Shown: positions 9,465-18,662, counted from the stretch's first letter. The stretch is DNA of 64,000 nt from an uncultured Caulobacterales bacterium (GCA_937928165.1 CALFVT010000018.1:1-64000), one strand, 5' to 3'. The notes: generated from the letters alone by a model not told the origin. A program made the numbers and translations.

Positions 9465-10664
9465 ATGGAGCCCGTTCCCCGCTTTAAAGCGCCCATGACA
9501 GATATTCCCCTTATTGATCCGGTTGATTATGCCGTCCAGCTTATTCAAAAACCGTCCATTACGCCAGTGGATGCAGGCGCGCTTGATCTTTTACAGGCAA
9601 CGTTACAGGGCATGGGCTTTACCTGCCGCCGTTATGTGTTCGGCGAAGGGGCGCAAGCGGTAAATAATCTTTATGCGCGCCTTGGTACGGCGCGGCCTAA
9701 TTTTTGTTTTGCCGGCCATGTGGATGTGGTGCCGCCGGGGGAGATGGATAAATGGGATGATGACCCCTTTCAGGGCACCCTTAAAGACAATCAATTATGG
9801 GGGCGCGGCGCGGCGGATATGAAAGGCGCGATTGCGGCCTTTATTGCGGGGCTCTCGGCCTATTTAAATAAAAATCCGGTGCCTAAAGGCTCAATTTCTT
9901 TTTTAATTACGGGGGATGAAGAAGGCATAGCGGTGAACGGGACAAAGAAACTCCTCGCGGCCATAACGGATGAAGGCGAGGTAATTGATGATTGTCTTGT
10001 TGGAGAGCCGACCAATCCCGATCATATGGGGGAAATGCTTAAAAACGGGCGGCGCGGGTCTTTAAATGCAGATATCGTGGTGACGGGTCAGCAAGGCCAT
10101 GTGGCTTATCCGCAGCGTGCGCTGAATCCGGCCCCGGTGTTAATTGATATTCTTTCGCAGCTTAAATCACGGCATTTAGATGATGGTAATGAGTTTTTCC
10201 AGCCGTCAAATCTGGAAATCACGACAATGGATATTGGCAACCTAACGGAGAACATGATTCCCGAAAAAGCACAGGCCCGGTTTAATATCCGCTTTAACAC
10301 TCATCATACAGGGGCGGAATTAACGCGCTGGATAGAGGGCCTGATAGAAGCGGCGCGGGCCGAATTTGATGGGCAAATTGAGCTTGTTATTCGGGTCTCC
10401 GGCGAAGCCTTTATGACGGCCCCGTGCAAATTAACCCATGTGATACAAGATGCGGCAGAGGTCGTCTTGGGGCGGCGGCCCATATTATCGACATCCGGCG
10501 GCACGTCCGATGCGCGTTTCATTACGCATTATGCTAATGTTGCCGAGTTTGGCCTTGTTGGCGCGACCATGCACCAAGTGAATGAACGGGTGAATATTGC
10601 CGATATTAACGCACTGAGCGAAATTTACTGCGCCGTGCTAATGGGTTATTTTGGCCAAATTTAA
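9465..10664 (+). CDS. dapE: Succinyl-diaminopimelate desuccinylase
   Basis: A 399-residue M20 metallopeptidase-fold enzyme that hydrolyses N-succinyl-LL-diaminopimelate to LL-diaminopimelate and succinate. Metal-ligand motifs are GHVDVVPPG (His85, Asp87), GRGAADMKGA (Asp118) and GDEEG (Asp151, catalytic Glu152), followed by the dimerisation domain and C-terminal TSGGTSDARF. It works with dapD, two genes upstream. The start is uncertain: ATG at 9465 gives ten extra residues, while ATG at 9495 (MTDIPLID) fits the usual DapE N-terminus. Neither has a strong ribosome binding site. A membrane protein gene follows after 19 bases and is probably co-transcribed. Confidence 0.95.
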   Translation: MEPVPRFKAPMTDIPLIDPVDYAVQLIQKPSITPVDAGALDLLQATLQGMGFTCRRYVFGEGAQAVNNLYARLGTARPNFCFAGHVDVVPPGEMDKWDDDPFQGTLKDNQLWGRGAADMKGAIAAFIAGLSAYLNKNPVPKGSISFLITGDEEGIAVNGTKKLLAAITDEGEVIDDCLVGEPTNPDHMGEMLKNGRRGSLNADIVVTGQQGHVAYPQRALNPAPVLIDILSQLKSRHLDDGNEFFQPSNLEITTMDIGNLTENMIPEKAQARFNIRFNTHHTGAELTRWIEGLIEAARAEFDGQIELVIRVSGEAFMTAPCKLTHVIQDAAEVVLGRRPILSTSGGTSDARFITHYANVAEFGLVGATMHQVNERVNIADINALSEIYCAVLMGYFGQI

Positions 10665-10683
10665 ATCCTAGTGAATCTAAGTT

Positions 10684-11304
10684 ATGATGAATTTAAACCA
10701 TAAAGCTCGCGGCCTGACCGCGCTTTTAGGCCGGGCCCCTGCGGTGGATTTTGATCTTTATTTTGGCCCGCCCCGCCGCGCCTTTAAAATCTCTTGGGCT
10801 GTCGTGGGCGGCTCGCTTTTGTTGTTTTTGATATTCGCCAGTAATTTTGCTGCCCTGCGGCAGCGCGCGGCTGCTCCCCTAGAGGCCGCGCTAGGTAAGA
10901 GCGATGATATAGATGGAGCTGTCCATAGCTTACTTGCGGCTTGGCCGTTTGGAGCAGGCTTTTCACTCTATCTGCTGAGCTTCACGGCGTTTGCTTACGT
11001 CTTAGGCTATGTTTTTCAAAAGCGTGAGTATTTTTATCAATGGGCGGCCTTGCGGCATTGGATGGTATTTCTGGCCCTCATTCCGCTGAGCGTTTTTGCT
11101 GGGCTTGCCCGGTTTGGTATTTTGCCGATTATGCTTGTTAATATAACGGCCTTTATATTTTATGTGGGCTGGTTATTTGCGGATATTCGCCTCGCTGATA
11201 AATTTGGACGCATTGGCGTGATGGGGAGTGTTTTTGCGGCCTGTTTAATTCATGCCCTTGGCTTGTTAATAACATTGGCGCTTGTCGTGCAGCTTTTATT
11301 TTAA
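10684..11304 (+). CDS. Multi-pass membrane protein of unknown function
   Basis: A 206-residue protein with about five transmembrane segments, near residues 35-55, 85-110, 125-145, 148-168 and 180-205. A short N-terminal cytoplasmic part contains FDLYFGPPRRAFK. It starts 19 bases after dapE and probably shares its transcript. It vaguely resembles Yip1-type membrane domains, but I cannot assign a family or function. Confidence 0.75.
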   Translation: MMNLNHKARGLTALLGRAPAVDFDLYFGPPRRAFKISWAVVGGSLLLFLIFASNFAALRQRAAAPLEAALGKSDDIDGAVHSLLAAWPFGAGFSLYLLSFTAFAYVLGYVFQKREYFYQWAALRHWMVFLALIPLSVFAGLARFGILPIMLVNITAFIFYVGWLFADIRLADKFGRIGVMGSVFAACLIHALGLLITLALVVQLLF

Positions 11305-11462
11305 ATATATAGCTGAGTTTTCCCAATTTTATCGGGTATAGCCTAAAGATATAAGATAATTTGCGACGTGGTTACAAATTTGTGAACTCTTGTGTTTCGC
11401 TTTTAAAATATATTAAAGCTAACCAGAATTTATAAATATTAACTATGTGACAGGACAGAGCT

Positions 11463-12386
11463 ATGAAAAATTTTAACACCTTAGCCGCGGCTGCGCTGAC
11501 TGCGGGTCTATTAACTGTATCACCGGCCTTTGCGGGCGGTTCTGGCGGCGGCGGCGGCGGCGGCGCTGCGGCGAGTAATTCTAACCGAAGCGTTTCACAA
11601 CCCGCTTATAACCCCGTTGTAGACTACCAAGCAGGCCTGCAATTCTTACAAGCAGGCGAGTTTAAAAAAGCTGACCGGTCTTTGGGTAAAGTTGTTAAAG
11701 CGACCCGCCGTAATGCCAATGCCAATTATTACATGGGCCTTGCAAAAGCCGGCCAGAACAACCACAAATCATCTGTCCGCTATTTTAAAGCTGCGGCCCG
11801 CTATAATAAAACAATGTATGAAGCCCATGGTAGCCTCGGAGCGGCCTATGCCCATACTGGCAAAACAGAAAAAGCCCAAGACGTGCTTGCAAAGCTTGAC
11901 GGATTTGCAGCAGAATGCGGAACATGTGCGCAATCGGCGCGGATTAAAGCGGCCCAAGACCAAATTAATACAGTCTTAAAAGGCGGCGTGACGCAAACAT
12001 CTTTCTTATCGCCCTATGATGCGGATGTTTTGGAAACGCAATACTTCGCTTCTGTCAGCCTTATTAACAAAGGCGAATATCAAGCAGCTTTTGATGATTT
12101 GGCTTTAACGGCCGCTGCAGCGGGCCCGCATCCTGATATTACAACCTATATGGGCTATTCACAGCGTAAGCTTGGTAATTATGACCTTGCAAAAACATAT
12201 TACGCTATGGCTCTGGATGTAGATCCGAACCATAAAGGTGCCAATGAATATCTCGGTGAGCTTTATGTGGAAACCGGTGATATGGATAAAGCCAAAGTTC
12301 AGCTTGCGAAGCTTGAGAAAATTTGCTCATTTGGCTGTATTGAAGAAAATGAGCTTCGGAGCTGGATCGTTAAGGCGCTCCCATAA
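11463..12386 (+). CDS. Secreted tetratricopeptide-repeat protein
   Basis: A 307-residue exported protein. The signal peptide ends at about residue 24 (SPAFA), directly followed by a glycine run (GGSGGGGGGG) that may be a flexible linker. Two blocks of tetratricopeptide repeats follow, one at about residues 55-145 and one at 190-290, each ending in a similar cysteine pair (CGTC and CSFGC). The block similarity suggests an internal duplication. TPR proteins are periplasmic scaffolds and no partner is evident. AGGACAGAGCT precedes the ATG. It lies 20 bases before a haem lipoprotein gene, so the two may be an operon. Confidence 0.8.
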   Translation: MKNFNTLAAAALTAGLLTVSPAFAGGSGGGGGGGAAASNSNRSVSQPAYNPVVDYQAGLQFLQAGEFKKADRSLGKVVKATRRNANANYYMGLAKAGQNNHKSSVRYFKAAARYNKTMYEAHGSLGAAYAHTGKTEKAQDVLAKLDGFAAECGTCAQSARIKAAQDQINTVLKGGVTQTSFLSPYDADVLETQYFASVSLINKGEYQAAFDDLALTAAAAGPHPDITTYMGYSQRKLGNYDLAKTYYAMALDVDPNHKGANEYLGELYVETGDMDKAKVQLAKLEKICSFGCIEENELRSWIVKALP

Positions 12387-12406
12387 CCTAAACTTACGAG
12401 TTTTTG

Positions 12407-13348
12407 ATGTATAAAATAATTTTAAAGCGCTCATCATGTCTGTTGGGCGCTTTTCTTTTACTCGGGCTATCGGCCTGTAGCGATAATAAGGCGCAATATA
12501 TTGAGGGCGGCGTCCCGGATATAGCCCGCTGGGCGGTGCCTGATAGTGATTTTATCTCGCTATTCTCAGACGAACCAAATGAATGCCTTTCGGATTCCCC
12601 AACTGCAGCGCAGGTCATGGGTCGGCTTGCGTTTCGCTCCCCGTTTTTACTCGGCGGACAGGCGGCGCGGCGCGGGTTAACCTGTCAAGCCTGCCACGGG
12701 CAGGGGGGTGTTAATTCTCACTTTTTCGTTGTGGGCCTATCTGAAACGCCAGGCACAGCCGATGTCACAAGTTTTCATTTCAGCGATGTATTAGGGGATG
12801 AGAGCTTTAACCCCGTTCCAATTCCGTCTTTATCTGATGACGCTGAAGGGGTGGATTTTGATCCCGCCAAGCCCGACCTTGATAAATTCGTCACCCGCTT
12901 GATTACCAAAGAATTTACGGGCCCTGAGCCGTCTCCGCAGGTCAAATCCGCGCTTTTATCTTATCTTCGCGGGCTAAGCGCGCAGTCTTGTGCGGCGCCG
13001 CGCCTGACAGGGGCGGATTTGCTCGCCTATAAAGTTAGGGTGATCGATCAAAGCTTTGCGGTATTAAGCGAAGCGGATATCACCCCCGAGACCTTAAATT
13101 TTATGAGCGCCGCCTTACGCATAGAGCTGGGCCGCTTGCATGACCGCTTTCCGAATGACCCTGCGCTGCAAAGTGAATTGGTCGCAATTAGCACGTCTAT
13201 ACGGGGTATTGATCGGGACGTGTCCGATACGCTTGGGGGGGCACAGGCCCAATGGGCCGCATTAAACCCGCGCCTAACCAAGGCTTATAAGCGCTCTTTA
13301 TTTTACCCTAAAATTATTGTGGAATGGGAAGCCGCCCGGCGCGGATAA
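12407..13348 (+). CDS. Cytochrome c-like lipoprotein
   Basis: A 313-residue lipoprotein. The lipobox LGLSAC puts the acylated cysteine at residue 24, and a single haem-binding CQACH lies at residues 93-97, near the N-terminal side as in di-haem peroxidase-like and MauG-like proteins. No second CxxCH is present. The rest is mostly helical and unrecognised. It is probably a membrane-tethered periplasmic electron carrier or a structural relative. The ATG at 12407 follows a TTG in the same frame; ATG is the better choice. The gap from the TPR gene is 20 bases, so co-transcription is likely. Confidence 0.75.
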   Translation: MYKIILKRSSCLLGAFLLLGLSACSDNKAQYIEGGVPDIARWAVPDSDFISLFSDEPNECLSDSPTAAQVMGRLAFRSPFLLGGQAARRGLTCQACHGQGGVNSHFFVVGLSETPGTADVTSFHFSDVLGDESFNPVPIPSLSDDAEGVDFDPAKPDLDKFVTRLITKEFTGPEPSPQVKSALLSYLRGLSAQSCAAPRLTGADLLAYKVRVIDQSFAVLSEADITPETLNFMSAALRIELGRLHDRFPNDPALQSELVAISTSIRGIDRDVSDTLGGAQAQWAALNPRLTKAYKRSLFYPKIIVEWEAARRG

Positions 13349-13406
13349 GGGCTATTTTAGGTTCGTGGGTTTAGGCGGCTTTGGTTAAGCTGGGGGCTTA
13401 GAGTCT

Positions 13407-14564
13407 TCATCCCAAATTATCAGGTACGGGTTTACCGCGAATAATTCGCCATATTCGCCGCAGATTTCTGCGGATGAAATGAAAGGGAGAGCTCGCAATT
13501 TTCATTAACCGCCGAATACGCCGCCAGCGTTTACGGGCGGTGGGTTCATATTCCGGGGTTAGATAGTCAAAGAACTTCTTCGTCACCGCATCCCAGCTAT
13601 AGTTTTGGGCATGACGGGCGGCGGCCTTACGCTCGCATTGAAGCGCGCCGAGGCAGGCGGTTTTTAAATCTTCATCTAATACGCCCCCGCCGCTGCCCGG
13701 CACAATATCAATTGGGCCTGTCACGGGATAGGCAGCCACGGGGGTGCCGGTGGCCATAGCTTCTATGATGACGAGGCCGAACGTATCAGTTTTGCTCGGA
13801 AAGACAAAAACATCGGCATCAGCAAAATAGCGGGCGAGCTCTTCACCGAATTTTGACCCCATAAAATGGGCCTCCGGATATTTCTTTTTAAGCTGTTCTT
13901 CTTGGGGGCCGTGGCCGACGACGACTTTAGAGCCCGGGAGGTCAAGAGAGAGAAAAGCTTCGATATTTTTCTCAACGGCAATACGGCCGACATTAATAAA
14001 AATGGGCCGCGCCAGCCCTTTATAAACATCCTCCGGCGCGGCGCGGCGCTTGGGGTTGAAAGTCGCAAGGTCAACGCCGCGGGCCCAAGGGGCGAGGTTC
14101 TTAAAACCCTTACTATCTAAAAACTCGACCATTGACGGGGTGGTGACCATGACCCGCCCGCCGCTATTGTGGAAATCTCTAACAAACTTATAGGGCCAAG
14201 CGAGGGGAATAAAGGGAAAGCGGGCTTTGATATATTCGGGAAACTTCGTGTGATAGCTTGTGGTAAACGCGGCCCCCCATTTCAGGCATACCGCCCGCGC
14301 CGCTTGGCCCAAAGGCCCCTCAGTGGCAATATGAATAGCCTCAGGCGCAAAGCGCACAATCCGCCGCTCCACGTCACGGCGGGCAAAGGGGGCTAGGCGT
14401 ATATCCGGATAGGTAGGTAAGGGCATTGTCCAATAGCCGTCTGAGGGGGCGATGACTTCAACATCATGCCCCATGGCCCGCAAGCTTTCGACGGTTTTGG
14501 ATAAGGTCCGTACAACGCCGTTCATTTGCGGCTCCCACGCATCTGTGACGAGGAGAATTTTCAT
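13407..14564 (-). CDS. GT4-family glycosyltransferase
   Basis: A 385-residue GT-B glycosyltransferase. The N-terminal domain begins MKILLVTDAWEPQMNGVVRT, the family pattern in which the loop before NGV binds the acceptor or donor phosphate. The C-terminal domain carries DTFGLVIIEAMATGTPV, the nucleotide-sugar ribose/phosphate Glu motif. This subfamily includes GDP-mannose-dependent alpha-mannosyltransferases and sulfoquinovosyl-diacylglycerol synthase-type enzymes that glycosylate lipids. A very basic C-terminal tail (about residues 340-380, rich in Arg) could bind membranes. The gene is monocistronic and its substrate cannot be fixed from sequence alone. Confidence 0.85.
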   Translation of the reverse strand: MKILLVTDAWEPQMNGVVRTLSKTVESLRAMGHDVEVIAPSDGYWTMPLPTYPDIRLAPFARRDVERRIVRFAPEAIHIATEGPLGQAARAVCLKWGAAFTTSYHTKFPEYIKARFPFIPLAWPYKFVRDFHNSGGRVMVTTPSMVEFLDSKGFKNLAPWARGVDLATFNPKRRAAPEDVYKGLARPIFINVGRIAVEKNIEAFLSLDLPGSKVVVGHGPQEEQLKKKYPEAHFMGSKFGEELARYFADADVFVFPSKTDTFGLVIIEAMATGTPVAAYPVTGPIDIVPGSGGGVLDEDLKTACLGALQCERKAAARHAQNYSWDAVTKKFFDYLTPEYEPTARKRWRRIRRLMKIASSPFHFIRRNLRRIWRIIRGKPVPDNLG

Positions 14565-14892
14565 GTTGTTAAAACCTTCACCTAATGGTTTTTATTTGCG
14601 TAGGCTCTATGGCATGGTTAGCCAGCTTTGGCGACTCCGTATCCTATCTTATGCTGGGGGACTTTTATAGCTGAAAACATAATGAAGCCGTTCGAATTAT
14701 GATGAAAACGCAGGCGCGGTTATTTTTGCCTATTTACTCACAGATAATAAAGAGGCCCGTAAGCTTACCCCCAGTTTTATGGCGCCGCACTTCCTGTTCC
14801 GCCTTTGTTCTGAGTGCTTTTTCAACTATCAGAAATCACGCGGCAGTCTCGTTTCGGGGCCGTCATATAATTTATTAATTTAGAACAAGAGC

Positions 14893-14908
14893 TTAAGTGT
14901 CTGTTAAC
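14893..14908 (+). promoter_or_regulatory. Candidate CtrA box upstream of nrdA
   Basis: TTAA, seven bases (GTGTCTG), TTAAC: a perfect match to the Caulobacter CtrA consensus TTAA-N7-TTAAC. It lies about 220 bases before nrdA and about 50 bases before the NrdR-like box. Confidence 0.6.
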
Positions 14909-14956
14909 AAAAAATTTCCATTTTTGAGACACAAGGGATTGACGAAAGAGTGCAAA

Positions 14957-14978
14957 TCACCACTATATATAGTGGTGA
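14957..14978. promoter_or_regulatory. NrdR-like operator of nrdA
   Basis: A perfect 22-base palindrome with core ACTATATATAGT, close to the NrdR box consensus (acaCwAtATaTwGtgt). A possible -35 (TTGACG, 14939-14944) places the -10 inside the palindrome, so a bound repressor would block transcription. NrdR represses ribonucleotide reductase genes when dATP is high. Confidence 0.75.
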
Positions 14979-15059
14979 GGCAGTCGCCTCACTCTTTCTT
15001 TTGTTAAAAGAGTCCTCGGAACATGTGGTTTTCGGGTTGGGGCTCTTTTGACCGAAAAC
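14975..15059 (+). promoter_or_regulatory. Foldable nrdA leader with competing hairpins
   Basis: Three inverted repeats follow the NrdR-like box: GTGAGGC/GCCTCAC (14975-14992); AAAAGAGTCC (15006-15015) with GGGCTCTTTT (15040-15049); and GTTTTCGG (15028-15035) with CCGAAAAC (15052-15059). The last two overlap and cannot form together, as in attenuators. I recognise no known riboswitch. Confidence 0.45.
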
Positions 15060-15128
15060 GAGTTAAATTGGCGGCAAATAGGCAATAAACACAATGCTGC
15101 GGCATAGGGGTTCAACGGGAAGAACAGA

Positions 15129-17045
15129 ATGACAGATGACACAGTGAGCGAGGCTTTAGAAACGGCTGCCTATGATGACGCTATTGATAATTATGATGAT
15201 AATTCAGCGTCCCCCCGCGCCGGCAAGCCCCAAGGCCCGGCCCTTCGCAGCGCTCTTGCGGGGACTGTGCGCCAAAACCGTTCACGCGATGCGCTTTTAA
15301 CGGATTTTGGCAAAAAGACACTTGTTGACCGTTATCTTCTGCCGGAAGAAAGCTATCAAGACATGTTTGCCCGGGTTTCCGAAGCCTATGCCGATGACGC
15401 CGATCATGCCCAGCGTCTTTATGATTATATGAGCCAGCTTTGGTTTATGCCGGCGACGCCTGTTTTATCCAATGGCGGCGCGGAGCGCGGTTTACCGATT
15501 TCATGTTTCCTGAACTCTGTTGATGACAGCCTTGATTCCATTGTTGATGTTTGGAATGAAAATGTCTGGCTGGCCTCAAATGGTGGGGGCATTGGGACTT
15601 ATTGGGGCAATGTACGCTCTATTGGGGAGAAGATCGGAAAAGCCGGTAAGACCTCCGGTATTATTCCGTTTATCCGCGTTATGGACAGCCTCACCCTCGC
15701 GATTTCTCAAGGCAGCCTGCGCCGAGGCTCTGCGGCGGTTTATTTGGATGTTTATCATCCAGAAATTGAAGAATTTTTAGAAATCCGCAAGCCGAGTGGT
15801 GATTTTAACCGCAAATCCTTAAATCTACATCACGGCCTGAATATCACAGATGACTTTATGTTGGCCGTGCAAATGGGATCGGAATTTCCGCTGAAATCTC
15901 CAAAGACCGGTGAGGTTATCAAAACAATTAATGCCCGCGAATTATGGCAGAAAATCTTAGAGATGCGTATCCAGACCGGAGAGCCCTATATGATCTTCTC
16001 TGATACGGTGAATAAGGCTTTGGCCCAACACCAAAAAGACCAAGGTCTTCGGGTCCGCCAATCTAACCTCTGTGCAGAGATTATGTTGCCGACGGGCATT
16101 GATAAAAATGGCCGTCAACGCACCGCCGTTTGCTGCCTATCGTCTTTGAACGCAGAGAAATGGGATGAATGGAAAGATCATGACGGCTTTGTCGAAGATA
16201 TCATGCGCTTTCTTGATAATGTGCTGCAAGATTTTATCGATCGGGCCCCGTCTGAAATGGATGATGCGAAATATTCTGCCCGCCGAGAACGTTCTGTCGG
16301 CCTTGGGTTGATGGGGTTTCATTCCATGCTTCAAGCCAGAGATATTCCGTTTGAAAGCGCTATGGCGAAATCTTTCAATAATAAGATGTTCAAACATATT
16401 CGCAGCGAAGCCAATAAAGCCTCTAAGGCCTTGGCCGCAGAACGCGGTGCCTGCCCAGATGCCAAAGACGCCGGCGTCGATGAACGGTTTTCTCATAAAA
16501 TGGCCGTCGCGCCGACTGCGTCAATTTCGATTATTTGCGGCGGGACCTCTGCGGGGATTGAGCCCGTGCCGGCCAATATTTACACCCATAAGACGCTGTC
16601 CGGCTCGTTTACGGTGAAGAATAGTCACCTCGAGGCCTTACTGGAGCGCAAGGGACTGAACACGGCGGGTATTTGGGCGGATATTTTAGAACATGAAGGC
16701 TCTGTGCAGCATATGGCGCAATTAAGCGATCATGAGAAAGAAGTCTTCCGCACGGCCTTTGAAATTGACCAACGCTGGGTGATTGAACATGCCGCAGACC
16801 GTGCGCCGCATATTTGCCAGGCGCAAAGCCTGAACCTGTTTATTCCGGGAGATGTGAATAAATGGGATCTTCATATGCTACATTGGCAGGCATGGGAAAA
16901 AGGTGTGAAGTCACTTTATTATTGCCGCTCTAAATCTGTGCAGCGCGCCGGCTTTGCGGGTTCTGATGAGCCTAAAACTGACATGGAAAAATCAATGGAG
17001 GCCGCTGCACCCGTTGACTATGATGAATGTTTAGCTTGCCAATAA
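15129..17045 (+). CDS. nrdA: Class I ribonucleotide reductase large subunit
   Basis: A 638-residue alpha subunit that reduces ribonucleoside diphosphates to deoxyribonucleotides. Active-site cysteines are Cys126 (LPISCFLNS), the radical cysteine Cys315 (SNLCAEIMLPT) and Cys335/336 (AVCCLSSLNA). The C-terminal redox pair is in CLACQ at the end (Cys634, Cys637). Compared with the E. coli protein (761 residues) the N-terminal ATP-cone is missing, and residues 1-40 are short and acidic. The usual dATP switch may therefore be absent. nrdB is encoded 1.9 kb downstream as a separate unit. Upstream signals suggest control by NrdR and perhaps CtrA. Confidence 0.96.
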   Translation: MTDDTVSEALETAAYDDAIDNYDDNSASPRAGKPQGPALRSALAGTVRQNRSRDALLTDFGKKTLVDRYLLPEESYQDMFARVSEAYADDADHAQRLYDYMSQLWFMPATPVLSNGGAERGLPISCFLNSVDDSLDSIVDVWNENVWLASNGGGIGTYWGNVRSIGEKIGKAGKTSGIIPFIRVMDSLTLAISQGSLRRGSAAVYLDVYHPEIEEFLEIRKPSGDFNRKSLNLHHGLNITDDFMLAVQMGSEFPLKSPKTGEVIKTINARELWQKILEMRIQTGEPYMIFSDTVNKALAQHQKDQGLRVRQSNLCAEIMLPTGIDKNGRQRTAVCCLSSLNAEKWDEWKDHDGFVEDIMRFLDNVLQDFIDRAPSEMDDAKYSARRERSVGLGLMGFHSMLQARDIPFESAMAKSFNNKMFKHIRSEANKASKALAAERGACPDAKDAGVDERFSHKMAVAPTASISIICGGTSAGIEPVPANIYTHKTLSGSFTVKNSHLEALLERKGLNTAGIWADILEHEGSVQHMAQLSDHEKEVFRTAFEIDQRWVIEHAADRAPHICQAQSLNLFIPGDVNKWDLHMLHWQAWEKGVKSLYYCRSKSVQRAGFAGSDEPKTDMEKSMEAAAPVDYDECLACQ

Positions 17046-17110
17046 AGACATTTTCGGCTTTAATCATGGAGCAAGGGGAGGACACCTGAATTTTTTCAGG
17101 GTTCATAAGG

Positions 17111-17138
17111 CCCGCTGGTTACGTCCAGCGGGTTTTTT
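17111..17138 (+). terminator. nrdA terminator
   Basis: Stem CCCGCTGG / CCAGCGGG with loop TTACGT, followed by six T. It lies 65 bases after the nrdA stop. Confidence 0.92.
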
Positions 17139-17379
17139 CATATCTGTTTGATGTCGGCTCCTTTTCTAGGGTTTTCAATCACATCTGTGATATGTGTTGC
17201 GGATATATTGGGGCTATCTTGGAGATATTTAGCTCTAAATGTGGTTTTATCATCACATAACCCCGTAAAACCGCATAGAAAGATGACCATTTAGTAAATA
17301 TTAATGTCTACTCTGGTAATTGACTAAAAAAAGACATATTTTGCCTTTAAGGCGTATTCAAACGTAAAAAAGAGGATAA
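17139..17379. other. Intergenic region nrdA - outer membrane protein
   Basis: AT-rich and without an open frame. It probably contains the promoter of the next gene. I see no recognised operator. AGAGGA lies 4 bases before the next ATG. Confidence 0.4.
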
Positions 17380-18168
17380 ATGAGCAGATTCCGCTCATAT
17401 AAGGGGATAACCACTGTTTGGCGGCCTATATGGGCGGCGGGTTTGACGCTGTCTTTTTCTCTTCATGTTGTGCCTTTTGCGGGGGCTCAGTCCAAACTCA
17501 CCGATATTATGCCAAAGGATTCGATTCCGCTACAACTGCAAACAGCTCCGGCTGTGCAGCTTGATTTGGGCCGGTTTAACGAATCTCCTTATTTATCATT
17601 GAGTTCCACCCTCGATCAGGCCTTAGTCCCACTGCCGCCGCAAATATTATCCGGCGCCGATATTACCCGTGATTTTAACGCGGTAAGATGCCTCGCGGGG
17701 CAGGCTTTATGCGGCCCGCAAACTGATAATGTAGCGTTAAATTTAACCAAAGCGATTAATGCAGATCGCCCGGGCGGTATTGATCTTCAGCTTATTCCGC
17801 GTGCGGCCCTTAATTTTGGTGATGAGCATTCGAGCGCCCTTGTCGGCGCGGTTGTGAAAATCGGCCAAGACCTCCGAGATCTTGACCCAAATGATAAAAC
17901 CAGTTGGTATTTATTTGCCGGCGCGGATGCGGAAGCTTTAACTTATTCTTCGAATGGTAATTCTCAGGTGACACGGGGGCAGTTTAACCTTCAAGATAAA
18001 ATAATTGTTGGTGACGCTCAGGCTGGTTTTGGCTATAAAATTGGGGATGCAGATATTTCGCTCGCCTATATCCGCCGCGATGTGAGCTCCTATGGCCGAG
18101 GTGTGGGTGAAAGTTCCGTGTCTTACACAGAAGACGCTGCGGCGATCTCACTGACATGGCGGCGATAA
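17380..18168 (+). CDS. Exported protein, probable outer-membrane beta-barrel
   Basis: A 262-residue protein with a signal peptide (cleavage near AGAQ, residue 37). The second half alternates polar and hydrophobic residues in strands, for example YLFAGADAEALTYS, QAGFGYKIGDADISLAYIRR and AAAISLTWRR at the very end, as in outer-membrane barrels with a terminal aromatic/hydrophobic strand. Two cysteines (CLAGQALC) lie around residue 107. It faintly resembles lipid A-modifying barrel families in its last strands, but I cannot see catalytic motifs. It sits between nrdA and nrdB without an obvious link to either. Confidence 0.6.
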   Translation: MSRFRSYKGITTVWRPIWAAGLTLSFSLHVVPFAGAQSKLTDIMPKDSIPLQLQTAPAVQLDLGRFNESPYLSLSSTLDQALVPLPPQILSGADITRDFNAVRCLAGQALCGPQTDNVALNLTKAINADRPGGIDLQLIPRAALNFGDEHSSALVGAVVKIGQDLRDLDPNDKTSWYLFAGADAEALTYSSNGNSQVTRGQFNLQDKIIVGDAQAGFGYKIGDADISLAYIRRDVSSYGRGVGESSVSYTEDAAAISLTWRR

Positions 18169-18269
18169 AGCGGCCTGATATATTTTTGCCATCTTCACGA
18201 AAACGTATTTTGTAAATATCTATAAAATTGATATGTTCACGGTCATTCTTAACCGTAAAGGACATTTCC

Positions 18270-18641
18270 ATGATTGGATATACAACAGTTGGCGTTAAAG
18301 ACTTAGAAAAAGCCAAAACATTTTATACAGAGCTTTTTGCAGACCAAGGCGCAAAAGTGCAGGTGGATGTTGGCCGCCTTGCGATGATTGGTAAATCTAT
18401 AAAAGAGCCAATGATCGCTGTTTGCGAGCCTTATAATGAGCAAGACCCGCATCCGGGTAACGGCGTTATGGTCGCGTTTCCTGGTGGCTCAAAAGAAGGC
18501 GCGGCGGCGCTTTATCATAAAGCGATCGAGCTTGGGGCGAGCTGCGACGGGGAGCCGGGGCAGCGGGTGCCCGATATGTTCTACGGCGCTTATGTTAAAG
18601 ACCCGGACGGTAATAAGCTTTGCTTTTTCGATTTTAGCTAA
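18270..18641 (+). CDS. Glyoxalase/VOC superfamily protein
   Basis: A 123-residue single-domain protein of the vicinal oxygen chelate fold: the beta-alpha-beta-beta-beta module starts IGYTTVGVKDLEKAKTFYTELF and ends YVKDPDGNKLCFFDF. The DPDGN turn and final strand are typical of glyoxalase I, dioxygenase and antibiotic-resistance proteins of this fold. The metal ligands and substrate are not evident. I chose the ATG at 18270, with GTAAAGGAC upstream. An in-frame TTG lies at 18228. It is followed by its own terminator. Confidence 0.85.
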   Translation: MIGYTTVGVKDLEKAKTFYTELFADQGAKVQVDVGRLAMIGKSIKEPMIAVCEPYNEQDPHPGNGVMVAFPGGSKEGAAALYHKAIELGASCDGEPGQRVPDMFYGAYVKDPDGNKLCFFDFS

Positions 18642-18662
18642 GCCAAATTTTAATTAGTGTTT

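Larger units (their letters stand above)
14565..15128. other. Long nrdA upstream region
   Basis: About 560 bases between the divergent glycosyltransferase and nrdA. The left part holds nothing I recognise. The right 240 bases hold a CtrA box, a palindromic NrdR-like box and several overlapping inverted repeats, each listed separately. GGGAAG before the nrdA ATG is the ribosome binding site. Confidence 0.7.
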
